NCBI RefSeq assembly: GCF_007556595.1
Contig: NZ_VJNB01000007.1
Span: 1 to 64,000, forward strand
Origin: Tepidimonas alkaliphilus
Lineage (GTDB): Bacteria; Pseudomonadota; Gammaproteobacteria; Burkholderiales; Burkholderiaceae_C
DNA: 64,000 bases
Reading direction: 5' to 3'
The translations under genes were made by a program, and so were the position numbers. How positions within the stretch are numbered: the stretch's first letter is position 1; each line of letters begins with the position of its first letter. Positions 39,426 through 48,624 of this stretch are shown piece after piece. A model generated the notes under the pieces. It ran no database searches, had not been told where the DNA came from, and saw only the letters and a program-made list of their open reading frames with translations.

Positions 39426-42191
39426 TCAGCCCAGCACCGCCTGCCACAGGCGGCGCACCGCAGCCGCTTCGGCCTGCACGTCGGCGGGGTCGATCTGGGT
39501 GGATGCCTCATCAAGCCGCGCGCGGTGCTGCCGCTGGCGCAGTTGCCGGTAGGCGTCGGCGGCGGCTTGACCGACGCCGGCGGGCAGCAGGCCGGCGGCC
39601 TCGGCGCGCTGCAGCAGCGCGATGTTGCCGGCGTTGGCGCGCAGCGGCGGGTGCGCCGCGCTGTGCGCCAGCACCAGGTACTGCACGGCAAACTCCACGT
39701 CGATCATGCCGCCGGGGCTGTGCTTGAGGTCGAAGCGGCCGGCGCGCACCGGGTGCGCGTCGTAGAGGCGCTGGCGCATCGCGCGGATCTCGGCCGCCAG
39801 CGCCGTGGGGTCGCGCGGGGCGGTGATGACGGCTTCGCGCACAGCGTCGAAGCGCTCGCGCAGTTCGGGGCTGCCGACCACGAAGCGCGCGCGCGTCATC
39901 GCCTGGTGCTCCCAGGTCCAGGCGGTGTTGCTGCCGCGGTTCTGCTGGTAGTCGGCGTAGGCCTGGAAGGTGGTGACCAGCAGTCCGGAGTTGCCGTTGG
40001 GCCGCAGCGCGGTGTCGATCTCGAACAGGTCGCCCTCGCCGGTCTTGACGGTGAGCCAGTTGATCAGCTTGCGCACGAAGGCGGCGTAGGCCTCGGGGGC
40101 GCGCTCGTCGTCGTCGTCGTAGACGAAGACGATGTCGAGGTCGCTGCCGTAGCCGAGCTCCTTGCCGCCGAGCTTGCCGTAGCCGATGATGGCGTGGCGC
40201 GGCTCGTCCCGGTGACGCTGCTTCAAGCGCTGCCAGCACCAGCGGCCGGTGACGTCCAGCACCGCATCCGCCAGGGCGCTGAGCTCGTCGGCGACCTGCT
40301 CCACCGTCAGCAGCCCCTCGACGTCGCGCGCCAGCGTGCGGAACACCTCGGCGTGGTGGGCGCGGCGCAGCAGGTCCAGCAGCGCTTCGTCGTCGTCCTC
40401 GCCGGTCTTGTGCAGCGCCCAACGGCGCGCTTCCAGCTCGGCGACGAAGGTGGCGGCGTCGAAGCGTGTCTCGTAGAGTTCGGCGCTGGCCAGCTCGTCG
40501 ATGACGCCCGGGTGGCGCATCAGGTAGCGCGCCGGCCAGCGCGCCGCGCCCAGCACGCGCAGCAGCCGCTCATGCACGGCGGGGCGCTCCTGCAGCAGCG
40601 CCAGGTAGCTCTCGCGGCGCAGCAGCGGCTCCAGCCAGTCCGCCAGCCGCACCGCCGCGGTTTCGCTCGCCCGCCCTTCGTCCACCCAGGCCAGCGTGCG
40701 CTCCAGCAGCCGCACCAGGCGCGTGCGCGCTTCGTCGCGCAGCGCCTGCACGCGCGGGTGGTCGAGCCAAGGGCGCAGGCGCTCGGCCAGCGCGGGCGGG
40801 CAATGCGGCAGCAGGGCGCCGAGGTCTTCGCCGCCGGCGCGCCCGTGGCCAGGGCAGCCTTTGCCGTTGCAGCCAGGGCCGTGGCCGTCGCCGCCCAGCA
40901 GGGTGTCGAACTCCTGCGCCACCACCTCGCGGTGGGCATCCAGCGTGCTTAAAAAAGTGGGGATATCAGCAAAGCCCATCGTCGCGGCGATCCAGGCCAG
41001 GTCGTCGTCGCGCGTGGGCAGCACATGCGTTTGCTGGTCGTCCAGATACTGGATGCGGTGTTCCACCCGACGCAGAAACGTGTAAGCCTCAGCCAGCTGG
41101 CGTGCTTTGTCGGCCGGCATCAGGCCGGCGCGCTGCAGCCGCTGCAGCGCCTGCAGCGTCGGGCGCGTGCGCAGCTCCGGAAAGCGCCCGCCGCGCACCA
41201 CCTGCAGCAGCTGCACGATAAACTCGATTTCGCGGATGCCGCCGCGCGACAGTTTGACGTCGTAAGCCCGCTCCGGGTGACCCGCCGCCCGCTTGGCGGC
41301 GTGGTCACGGATCTGCCGATGCAGACGGCGCAGCGCTTCGAACACGGCGTAATCGAGATAACGGCGAAACACAAACGGCAGCACCACCGGGCGCAGCCAA
41401 GCGCCGCTGCCATCCCGCCGCGCGCTGTCGGCTGGGGCGACGACGCGGCTCTTGAGCCATGCAAAGCGTTCCCATTCGCGCCCGTGCGCCTGGAAATAAT
41501 CTTCCAGCGCGCCCAGCGACACCGCCGGCGGGCCGGAGTTGCCGTTGGGCCGCAGCGCCAAATCGACCCGGAAACACTGGCCGTGTTCGGTGATGTCGCT
41601 GATGAGCGCTTGCATGCGCCGCACCAGCTTGGCAAAGTATTCGTGGTTGCTGATGCGTTGGCGACCCTCGGCGTTGCCGGCGGTCTCGCCGTCGCTTTCA
41701 TACACATAGACCAGATCGATGTCGCTGGAGACGTTGAGCTCGCGCGCGCCCAGCTTGCCCATGCCGACCACCCACCACCCGCACGGGCGGCGGCCATCGG
41801 GCAGCGGCGCTGGCGCGCCCTCGCCAGGGGGCGAATCCTCAGCCAACGGCGGGCCGTGCAGGGCGTCGAGCTCGGTGCGCGCTTGCTGCGCGGCTTCGTC
41901 CAGCACCACTTCGGCCAGCGCCGTGACCGCGCCGGTGATCGCGGCAAGCTCCGCTGCCTGTTCGCAGTCCAGCACCGCCAACCGTTCCAGCGTCAGATGG
42001 CGCAAAATGCGCAGCGCCGCGCTGCGTTCGTGGCCGCGCTGGCGCAGCGCAGCCAGCGTGGCGCGCAGCGTGGTCGCGTCGGGCATCCCGGGCGGCAGCA
42101 GTGCCCGCTCGTCGGCGTAGCGGCGCCGCACCCGTTGCACGAAACGGCTGTGCTCGGCGCTGGCCGAACCGGCGCTGGCGCTCGTGATCAT
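39426..42191 (-). CDS. glnE: Glutamine synthetase adenylyltransferase/adenylyl-removing enzyme
   Basis: GlnE of 921 residues with two nucleotidyltransferase domains: the N-terminal deadenylylase with SSDIDLVYVYES and the C-terminal adenylylase with GYGSDLDIVFVYDDDD, plus GGIREIEFIVQLLQV and GGMIDVEFAVQYLV. It switches glutamine synthetase activity in response to PII. ATG at 42191 gives the standard length; another ATG at 42224 would overlap the divergent gene. Neither has a clear Shine-Dalgarno. Confidence 0.95.
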   Translation of the reverse strand: MITSASAGSASAEHSRFVQRVRRRYADERALLPPGMPDATTLRATLAALRQRGHERSAALRILRHLTLERLAVLDCEQAAELAAITGAVTALAEVVLDEAAQQARTELDALHGPPLAEDSPPGEGAPAPLPDGRRPCGWWVVGMGKLGARELNVSSDIDLVYVYESDGETAGNAEGRQRISNHEYFAKLVRRMQALISDITEHGQCFRVDLALRPNGNSGPPAVSLGALEDYFQAHGREWERFAWLKSRVVAPADSARRDGSGAWLRPVVLPFVFRRYLDYAVFEALRRLHRQIRDHAAKRAAGHPERAYDVKLSRGGIREIEFIVQLLQVVRGGRFPELRTRPTLQALQRLQRAGLMPADKARQLAEAYTFLRRVEHRIQYLDDQQTHVLPTRDDDLAWIAATMGFADIPTFLSTLDAHREVVAQEFDTLLGGDGHGPGCNGKGCPGHGRAGGEDLGALLPHCPPALAERLRPWLDHPRVQALRDEARTRLVRLLERTLAWVDEGRASETAAVRLADWLEPLLRRESYLALLQERPAVHERLLRVLGAARWPARYLMRHPGVIDELASAELYETRFDAATFVAELEARRWALHKTGEDDDEALLDLLRRAHHAEVFRTLARDVEGLLTVEQVADELSALADAVLDVTGRWCWQRLKQRHRDEPRHAIIGYGKLGGKELGYGSDLDIVFVYDDDDERAPEAYAAFVRKLINWLTVKTGEGDLFEIDTALRPNGNSGLLVTTFQAYADYQQNRGSNTAWTWEHQAMTRARFVVGSPELRERFDAVREAVITAPRDPTALAAEIRAMRQRLYDAHPVRAGRFDLKHSPGGMIDVEFAVQYLVLAHSAAHPPLRANAGNIALLQRAEAAGLLPAGVGQAAADAYRQLRQRQHRARLDEASTQIDPADVQAEAAAVRRLWQAVLG

Positions 42192-42199
42192 AATGTGGC

Positions 42200-45100
42200 G
42201 TGACTCCAACCCAGGTTCCTCCATCCCCGCCATGGCCGTGGCGCCTGTGGGCCGCGGCCTGCACCGCGCTGTGGGGGCTGGCGCTGGCCTGGTGGTTGGC
42301 GCTGCTGCTGGCCTGGGCGGCCTTGCAGTGGTGGATTGTGCCGCGCGCCGACGCCTGGCGGATCGCGTTGGAGGCGGCAGCCACACGCGCGCTGGGGGTG
42401 CGCACCAGCTTGCAGCGGCTGGAAGTGGCCGGCGGCGGCTTGACCCCACACTTGATCCTGCACGGCCTGCGCCTGCACGACGCGCAGGGACGCGAAGCGC
42501 TGCACGTGCCCCAGGCGCAGGTGGTGCTGTCGCCGCGCGCGCTGCTAACGTTGGGGCTGGAGCAGTTGGTGATCGACGGCTTGGATGTGCAGGTCAGGCG
42601 CCGGGCCGACGGGCGCATCCTGGTGGCCGGCATCGAGCTCAGCGCCGATGCGAGCCAGCGCTCGCTGGCCGACTGGCTGTTGGCGCAGCGCGAGGTGGTG
42701 TTGCGCGGCGCGCGCATCGAGTGGATCGACGAGCAGCGCCCGCACGCCCCGCCGCTGGTGCTGCACGATGTGCTGGCGTTGGCGCGAAATTCAGGTTGGC
42801 GGCATGAACTGCGCCTGGACGCCACTCCGCCGCCTGGGTGGGGCCAGCGGCTGAGCTGGCGCGCGCGCTTCACCCAGCCGCCGTGGCAATTGGAGCGCGG
42901 CGACTGGCGGCGCTGGTCGGGGCCGTGGTATTTGGAGGCGCCGCAGCTGGAGGCGGCGCCGTGGGCCCAGGCGGTGGATCTAACCCCTTGGGGGCTGCGG
43001 TCCTTGCAAGGACGCGGGGCGCTGCGCGCCTGGGGCGAGCTGCGCGCCGGTCACTGGGAAGCGCTGATCGCCGATGTGCGCGTCGAGGGTGTGCAGGTGC
43101 GCTGGAGTGGTGCAGCGCGCGAGCCGCTGGCGCTGGCGCATGCGCATGGCCGCATCGAGGCGCGGCGCGACGGGCCGCGCGTGCAGTGGCGCACGCAAGG
43201 GCTGGCGCTGCGCGCGGCGGACGGCGCAGACTGGCCGCGCGGCGATGTCGAATTGAGCTACACGCTGGATGACCAAGGCGACTGGCGAGCCTGGAGCGTG
43301 CGCGCCGACCGGCTCGATCTGGACGTGTTGCAGCGCCTGGGCCGGGTGCTGCCGCTGGGCGCCGCCAGCCGCTGGTTGGAGGCGCTGCGCCCGCGTGGCC
43401 TGGCCCAAGGGCTGGAGTTGCACTGGCAAGCGCCGCCCCAGCCCGGCCAGCCTGCGCGTTGGTCGGGGCGTGCCCGCGTGCACCGGCTGGCGCTGGCTGC
43501 AGGCGAGGCCCCCGCCGAGCCGGGCCGATGGGGACGCCCGGGCGTCGAGGGGATGGACGCCGATGTTGAGCTGGACGAGCGGGGGGGGCGCGCCAGCGTG
43601 GCCCTGCGGCGCGGCGCGGTCATTTTGCCCGGCGGTCTGGAAGAACCGCGCCTGCCGCTGGAGGAGTTGACCGCGCAGGTGCGCTGGCGGTTGGATGGCC
43701 ATGGCCCCGAAGTCGAGGTGACCGAGCTGCGCCTGGCCAACGCCGACCTGCAAGGGCAAGGGCGCTTGCGCTGGCGCGCAGCGCGGCCCGCGCCAAGCGC
43801 GCCGACATCCCACGGCCCCGGCGTGCTGGATCTGGATGTGCGTCTGAGCCGCGTCGAGGGTTCGCGCGTCGTGCGTTACCTGCCGCTGGCCGTGGGTCCC
43901 GACACCCGCGCCTACCTCAAGGCGGCGATCCGCTCGGGGCGCGCCAGCGACGTGCGCTTCCAAGTGCAAGGGGATCTGGCGCATTTTCCGTTTGCCCAGC
44001 CGCAGCAGGGAACCTTTGCCGTGCGGGCGCGCTTGCACGATGTGACGCTGGACTACGCGCCGCGTGACCTGCTGCCAGCTGGACAGCCGTCCTGGCCAAT
44101 GCTGCAGGGCCTGCAGGCCGAGCTGCGCATCGATGGCACGCGGCTGGAGGTGCGCGACGCCCGCGGCGGGGTGGCGGGTCTGCCCTCGTTGCGCGTGGCG
44201 TCGGCGCAGGCGCAGATTCCGGACTTGCTGGCCGCTGCCCCGCGGCTTCAGGTGCAGGGGGTGGTGCGCGGGCCAGCGGTCGAGGCGCTGCGCTTCGTCG
44301 CCCAGTCGCCGGTGCGCGGCTACACCGGCGGCGCGCTGGACGCCGCGCAGGCCAGCGGGGCGGTGGAGGTGGCGTTGGAGCTGGCCATGCCGCTGGATCA
44401 TGTCGAAGACACGCGCGTGCGCGGGCAGGTGCGTCTGGCGGGCAACGACCTGCGGTTGCATACGAATGCGCCCACCCTGCGCGAGCTACGCGGCACGCTG
44501 GACTTCACCGAGCAAGGCTTTCGCGTCGCGCAAGCCAGCGCCCGGTTGCTGGGCGGCGAGCTGCGCTTCAGCGGCGGTCTGCAACCGGGGGATGAAGGCC
44601 AGGTGCGCTTTCAAGGCCAGGGGGTCGCCACCGCCGCGGGCCTGGCGGCCAGCCCCGATTGGGCCTGGGCGCGCTGGCTGGGCGCGGCGGCGCAGGGCGA
44701 GGCGCGCTACACGGTGGCGTTGCAGGTGCAGGGCGGCGACCTCGATCTGACGGTGGACAGCGACCTGCGCGGTCTGGCGCTGAACCTGCCGGCGCCGCTG
44801 ACCAAGCCGGCCAGCGCCCCTTGGCCTCTGCGTGTGACGGTGCAGCCTTTGCCTGCTGCGCGCGACGGTGCGCCGCGCGATCGCCTGCAGCTGCGCCTGC
44901 AGGGCGAGACCTTGCCAGGCGCTGGGCTGCGGGCCGAATACGAGCGCGAACACCGCGCCGGGCGCGTGCTGGTGCGCCGAGGGCGTCTTGGTCTTGGAAC
45001 GGATGGGCCGGCATGGCCCGACGATGGCGTGCTGGCGGTGCTGCGGTTGCCGACGCTGGATGCCGATGCTTGGCAGGCCCGTATTGCCGGCGGGGGCGGG

Positions 45101-46267
45101 GCGGAGCTGACCGCCTCCGACGCGGCGTCTTACCTGCCAACCCGCTACGACGTTCGAGTGGATCAGCTGCGCTGGGCTGGGCGCACCTTCGAGGCGCTGG
45201 GCTTGTCGGGCGCCCGCCAGGGCGAGCTTTGGCGTCTGACGGTGGCCGCGCCCCAGCTGGAGGGTCGCGTGGAGTGGGATGCCGCCCAGTCGCGCGTGAC
45301 CGCCCGGTTGGCGCGCTTGCGCTTGCCCCCGGGAGCCGATGTCGAGGTCGAGCGGTTGGCCGCACAGCCCCGCGCGTTGCCCGCCATCGATTTGGTGGTG
45401 GACGATTTGGAGCTGGGCGGGCGCGCCTTGGGACGGCTGGAGCTGCGGGCTGTCAATCAAGATGCCGAAGCGGGCGGCGGCGCGCGCCCATGGCGGCTGG
45501 AGACGCTGCAACTGACGCTGCCAGAGGCGCGCCTGAGCGCGCATGGCCACTGGGCGCCGACGGCGGCGCTGACGGGGCCGAACCAAGCCGTCAGCGCCCG
45601 GCGCACCACCCTGCAATTGCGGCTGGAGATCGACGACGCCGGGGCGCTGCTGCAGCGCCTGGGCTGGGCTGGGGCGTTGCGTGGCGGTCGCGGTCGGCTG
45701 CAGGGCCAGTTGGATTGGCTGGGCTCCCCGCTGTCGTTGCACACCCCGACGCTGGCCGGCGAGCTGGAGCTGGAGCTGCAGCGCGGCCAATTTCTCAAAG
45801 CCGATCCCGGCCTGGCCAAATTGCTCGGCGTGCTCAGCCTGCAATCGCTGCCGCGGCGCTTGGCGCTGGATTTCCGCGACGTGTTCAGCGAAGGGTTTGC
45901 GTTCGATCGCGTGCGCGGGCACGTGCAGTTGGCGCGGGGGGTGGCCAGCACACGCGATTTGCAAATGCGCGGCGTCAACGCCGCCGTGCTGATGGAGGGC
46001 AGCGCCGACCTGGTGCGCGAGACCGCCGACCTCACCGCCGTGATCGTGCCCGAGCTCAATGCTGGCACGGCCTCGCTGCTGGCGGCGTTGGTCAACCCCG
46101 CCACAGGGCTGGGCACCTTTTTGGCCCAGCTGGTGTTGCGCCAGCCGTTGCAGGCCGCCGCCACCCAAACTTACCGCATCAGCGGGCCGTGGGACGATCC
46201 GCACGTGGAGCGGCTGCCACGGCCCGCGCCTGAGACGTCGTTGCCGATTTCGGAGCGAACCCCATGA
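42200..46267 (+). CDS. yhdP: YhdP family AsmA-like envelope protein
   Basis: A 1355-residue AsmA-like protein: one N-terminal transmembrane helix (about 12-45) followed by a very long periplasmic region rich in beta-strands, ending in the conserved LVNPATGLGTFLAQLVLRQPL. YhdP proteins form bridge-like conduits for phospholipid transfer to the outer membrane with TamB and YdbH. The GTG at 42200 is 8 nt from the divergent glnE start and has no Shine-Dalgarno, so the exact start is uncertain. The nitrilase gene overlaps its stop by 4 nt. Confidence 0.9.
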   Translation: MTPTQVPPSPPWPWRLWAAACTALWGLALAWWLALLLAWAALQWWIVPRADAWRIALEAAATRALGVRTSLQRLEVAGGGLTPHLILHGLRLHDAQGREALHVPQAQVVLSPRALLTLGLEQLVIDGLDVQVRRRADGRILVAGIELSADASQRSLADWLLAQREVVLRGARIEWIDEQRPHAPPLVLHDVLALARNSGWRHELRLDATPPPGWGQRLSWRARFTQPPWQLERGDWRRWSGPWYLEAPQLEAAPWAQAVDLTPWGLRSLQGRGALRAWGELRAGHWEALIADVRVEGVQVRWSGAAREPLALAHAHGRIEARRDGPRVQWRTQGLALRAADGADWPRGDVELSYTLDDQGDWRAWSVRADRLDLDVLQRLGRVLPLGAASRWLEALRPRGLAQGLELHWQAPPQPGQPARWSGRARVHRLALAAGEAPAEPGRWGRPGVEGMDADVELDERGGRASVALRRGAVILPGGLEEPRLPLEELTAQVRWRLDGHGPEVEVTELRLANADLQGQGRLRWRAARPAPSAPTSHGPGVLDLDVRLSRVEGSRVVRYLPLAVGPDTRAYLKAAIRSGRASDVRFQVQGDLAHFPFAQPQQGTFAVRARLHDVTLDYAPRDLLPAGQPSWPMLQGLQAELRIDGTRLEVRDARGGVAGLPSLRVASAQAQIPDLLAAAPRLQVQGVVRGPAVEALRFVAQSPVRGYTGGALDAAQASGAVEVALELAMPLDHVEDTRVRGQVRLAGNDLRLHTNAPTLRELRGTLDFTEQGFRVAQASARLLGGELRFSGGLQPGDEGQVRFQGQGVATAAGLAASPDWAWARWLGAAAQGEARYTVALQVQGGDLDLTVDSDLRGLALNLPAPLTKPASAPWPLRVTVQPLPAARDGAPRDRLQLRLQGETLPGAGLRAEYEREHRAGRVLVRRGRLGLGTDGPAWPDDGVLAVLRLPTLDADAWQARIAGGGGAELTASDAASYLPTRYDVRVDQLRWAGRTFEALGLSGARQGELWRLTVAAPQLEGRVEWDAAQSRVTARLARLRLPPGADVEVERLAAQPRALPAIDLVVDDLELGGRALGRLELRAVNQDAEAGGGARPWRLETLQLTLPEARLSAHGHWAPTAALTGPNQAVSARRTTLQLRLEIDDAGALLQRLGWAGALRGGRGRLQGQLDWLGSPLSLHTPTLAGELELELQRGQFLKADPGLAKLLGVLSLQSLPRRLALDFRDVFSEGFAFDRVRGHVQLARGVASTRDLQMRGVNAAVLMEGSADLVRETADLTAVIVPELNAGTASLLAALVNPATGLGTFLAQLVLRQPLQAAATQTYRISGPWDDPHVERLPRPAPETSLPISERTP

Positions 46268-47094
46268 ACGTTGCTGCTGTGCAAATGGTCTCTGGCCCCG
46301 ATCTGCAAGCCAATTTGGAGCAGGCGCGCGGCCTGTTGCAACAAGCCCAGCGCGCCGGCGCCGAGCTGGCGGTGCTGCCGGAGTATTTTGGCTTCATGGG
46401 TTGGCGCGAAACCGACAAGCTGCAACTGGCCGAAGCGTGGGGGCACGGCCCCATGCAAGCGTTCTTGGCGCAGCAGGCGCAGACCCTCGGTCTGTGGATC
46501 GTGGGCGGCACGGTGCCGCTGGCCACCGATGACCCGCAGCGAGTGGCCAACGCCTCGCTGGTCTATGACCCGCAAGGCCGTTGTGTGGCGCGTTATGACA
46601 AGATTCATCTGTTTCGCTTTCACGATGGCCAACGGGGCTACGATGAAGCCGCGGTGCTCAAAGCCGGCGAGCAGCCGGTGACGTTCGCGCTGCGCGATCG
46701 CGCTGGCCACGTCTGGCGCGTCGGTTTAAGCGTCTGCTACGACTTGCGCTTTGCGGAGCTCTACCGTCTGCTCGCGGCGGATGTGCTGGTGGTGCCGGCA
46801 GCCTTTACTTACGTGACCGGCCAAGCGCACTGGGAGGTGCTGCTGCGCGCGCGCGCAATCGAAAACCAGGCTTACGTCATCGCCAGCGGACAGGGGGGCG
46901 AGCACCCCAATGGTCGCCAGACTTGGGGCCAAAGCATGGTGGTCGATCCCTGGGGCGAGGTGCTGGCCCAACAGTCTCGCGGCCCAGGCGTGGTGGTGGC
47001 CGAGCTCAGCCGCGCGCGGTTGCAAGAGGTGCGCCAGCGGCTGCCGGCGTTGCAGCACCGACGGCTGCTGCTGGGGGCGCCGCAGCTCTCTTAA
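46264..47094 (+). CDS. Carbon-nitrogen hydrolase (nitrilase superfamily, NIT1-like)
   Basis: A 276-residue amidase with the nitrilase triad: Glu in LPEYFGFMG, Lys in RYDKIHLFRF and Cys in LSVCYDLRFAELYR. The DKIHLF and YVIASGQGGEHPNGRQTWG segments match the deaminated-glutathione amidase (NIT1/YbeM) group, which repairs deaminated glutathione. It overlaps yhdP by 4 nt, a linkage typical of Burkholderiales and Neisseriales. Confidence 0.88.
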   Translation: MNVAAVQMVSGPDLQANLEQARGLLQQAQRAGAELAVLPEYFGFMGWRETDKLQLAEAWGHGPMQAFLAQQAQTLGLWIVGGTVPLATDDPQRVANASLVYDPQGRCVARYDKIHLFRFHDGQRGYDEAAVLKAGEQPVTFALRDRAGHVWRVGLSVCYDLRFAELYRLLAADVLVVPAAFTYVTGQAHWEVLLRARAIENQAYVIASGQGGEHPNGRQTWGQSMVVDPWGEVLAQQSRGPGVVVAELSRARLQEVRQRLPALQHRRLLLGAPQLS

Positions 47095-47240
47095 CGCGGG
47101 GGATCGTCCTGTTGGGACGAGGGCTGGCTGAGGTTGTCCGAAGGCGGCTCGCCGCGCTTGCGGCCCGCAAACATCGTCCACCATACGATCAAGACAAACA
47201 GCAGCAGCGCGCCCAGCGCTTCAAGCAACAACAGCGTCAT
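47091..47240 (-). CDS. Small single-pass membrane protein
   Basis: A 49-residue product beginning MTLLLLEALGALLLFVLIVWW, one transmembrane helix, then a polar tail with Lys/Arg and Ser/Pro/Gln. Function unknown. It overlaps the end of the nitrilase gene by 4 nt on the opposite strand. Its start codon overlaps the start of mltA in the other direction (CATGATG), leaving no room for a Shine-Dalgarno upstream of either gene that is outside the other's coding region. Confidence 0.5.
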   Translation of the reverse strand: MTLLLLEALGALLLFVLIVWWTMFAGRKRGEPPSDNLSQPSSQQDDPPR

Positions 47241-48567
47241 GATGCTTGGGATCTCCGCACACGCCCAACCCCTCGGAAGGACTGCGACCGCGGCGGCCAT
47301 TCTGGCGCTTGCGGCCTGCAGCACCCCGGCGCCGGTGACTCAGCCCGCCATCGAGCCTGTTGCAGCGGAGTCTTCGGCGGCGGCGCCAGTTCCCGCCGTC
47401 CCGCCGGCGTGGCCGCCGTTGCCATTGGCGTCGGCGGAAGCGGCGGCGGGCATGCCGGATGATACGCAGCTGGCCCCTGTGCTGGCGCCGCAGCACCCCA
47501 TCTGGGCATGGGCCGACGCCGCGCCGTTGCCGCCGCCGCTGCTGCGCGCGCAGGCGCTGTGGCAGCCAGTGCGCTACCGCGACCTGCCCGGCTGGGGCCG
47601 CGACCCGCTGCACGACGTCTGGAATGCCTGGCTGCGCAGCTGCGAGCGACCGGCTGCGCCGTGGGGGGCGCTGTGCCCACAGATTCGGCGCCTGACGCTG
47701 GCCGACGCCGAGGCGCGCTACGTCTGGGTCATGCGCCACTGGCAGCCGTATCGCGTGCTGGCGCTGGACGGCAGCGTGCCTGCCGGGCTGCTCACCGGCT
47801 ACTACGAGCCAGAGCTGCCGGCGCGGCGCCAGCGCGACGCCGTGCACCGCGTGCCGCTGTATGCGCCGCCGCCGGCGCTGGCCGCCGCCGCCGGCCAGCC
47901 GTGGCGCACCCGGCGCCAGATCGACGCCGACCCGCAGGTGCAGGCGCTGCTGGCGCCGCACGTGCTGGCGTGGCTGGCCGATCCGCTCGATGCGCTGCTG
48001 CTGCACATCCAGGGTTCGGGCCGGTTGCGCATCACCGAACCGGATGGCCAGGTGCGGCTGGTGCGGCTGGCGTTTGCCGCCCACAACGGCCACCCCTACC
48101 AGAGCGTGATGCGCACACTGTTGCAGCGCGGCGAAATCCGCGAAGGCACCTGGGAGGCGCTGCGCGCCTGGGCTGCGGCCAACCCCGAGCGGCTCGACGA
48201 GCTGCTGTGGACCAACCCGCGCGTGGTGTTCTTCCGCGAGGAGTCGCTGGATGCGCTGGCGGCGCAGGCCGGACCGCGCGGCGCGCAAGGCGTGGCCCTC
48301 ACCCCGGGGCGCTCGGTGGCGGTGGATCGCGAGGCTGTGCCGTATGGCACGCCGCTGTGGCTGGTCTCCAGCGGGCCGGTGGCGCGCCTGCAGCGCCTCG
48401 TGCTGGCGCAGGACACCGGCGCGGCCATCGTCGGTGCGGCGCGCGCGGACTTCTTCGCTGGCTGGGGCGAGCCGGCCTACCCGCTGGCGGCGGGGCTGAA
48501 GCAACCGCTGCAGCTGTGGGCGCTGTGGCCGCGTGCGCAGCCGCTGCCGCCGCTGCCTGGGGCGTGA
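47239..48567 (+). CDS. mltA: Membrane-bound lytic murein transglycosylase A
   Basis: A 442-residue lipoprotein (lipobox LAACS) with the MltA barrel domain (LTGYYEPELPARR, LHIQGSGRLRI) and the C-terminal 3D domain (VLAQDTGAAIVGAARADFF) that carries catalytic aspartates. It cleaves peptidoglycan glycan strands to 1,6-anhydro products at the outer membrane. Two adjacent ATGs (47239 and 47242) are possible starts. A Pro/Ala-rich linker of about 60 residues follows the signal. Confidence 0.92.
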   Translation: MMLGISAHAQPLGRTATAAAILALAACSTPAPVTQPAIEPVAAESSAAAPVPAVPPAWPPLPLASAEAAAGMPDDTQLAPVLAPQHPIWAWADAAPLPPPLLRAQALWQPVRYRDLPGWGRDPLHDVWNAWLRSCERPAAPWGALCPQIRRLTLADAEARYVWVMRHWQPYRVLALDGSVPAGLLTGYYEPELPARRQRDAVHRVPLYAPPPALAAAAGQPWRTRRQIDADPQVQALLAPHVLAWLADPLDALLLHIQGSGRLRITEPDGQVRLVRLAFAAHNGHPYQSVMRTLLQRGEIREGTWEALRAWAAANPERLDELLWTNPRVVFFREESLDALAAQAGPRGAQGVALTPGRSVAVDREAVPYGTPLWLVSSGPVARLQRLVLAQDTGAAIVGAARADFFAGWGEPAYPLAAGLKQPLQLWALWPRAQPLPPLPGA

Positions 48568-48624
48568 CCCCACAGCCCGCAGGAGGCGTGCGCACTTTTC
48601 AATCAATCTCCGGAGCAAGCATCC

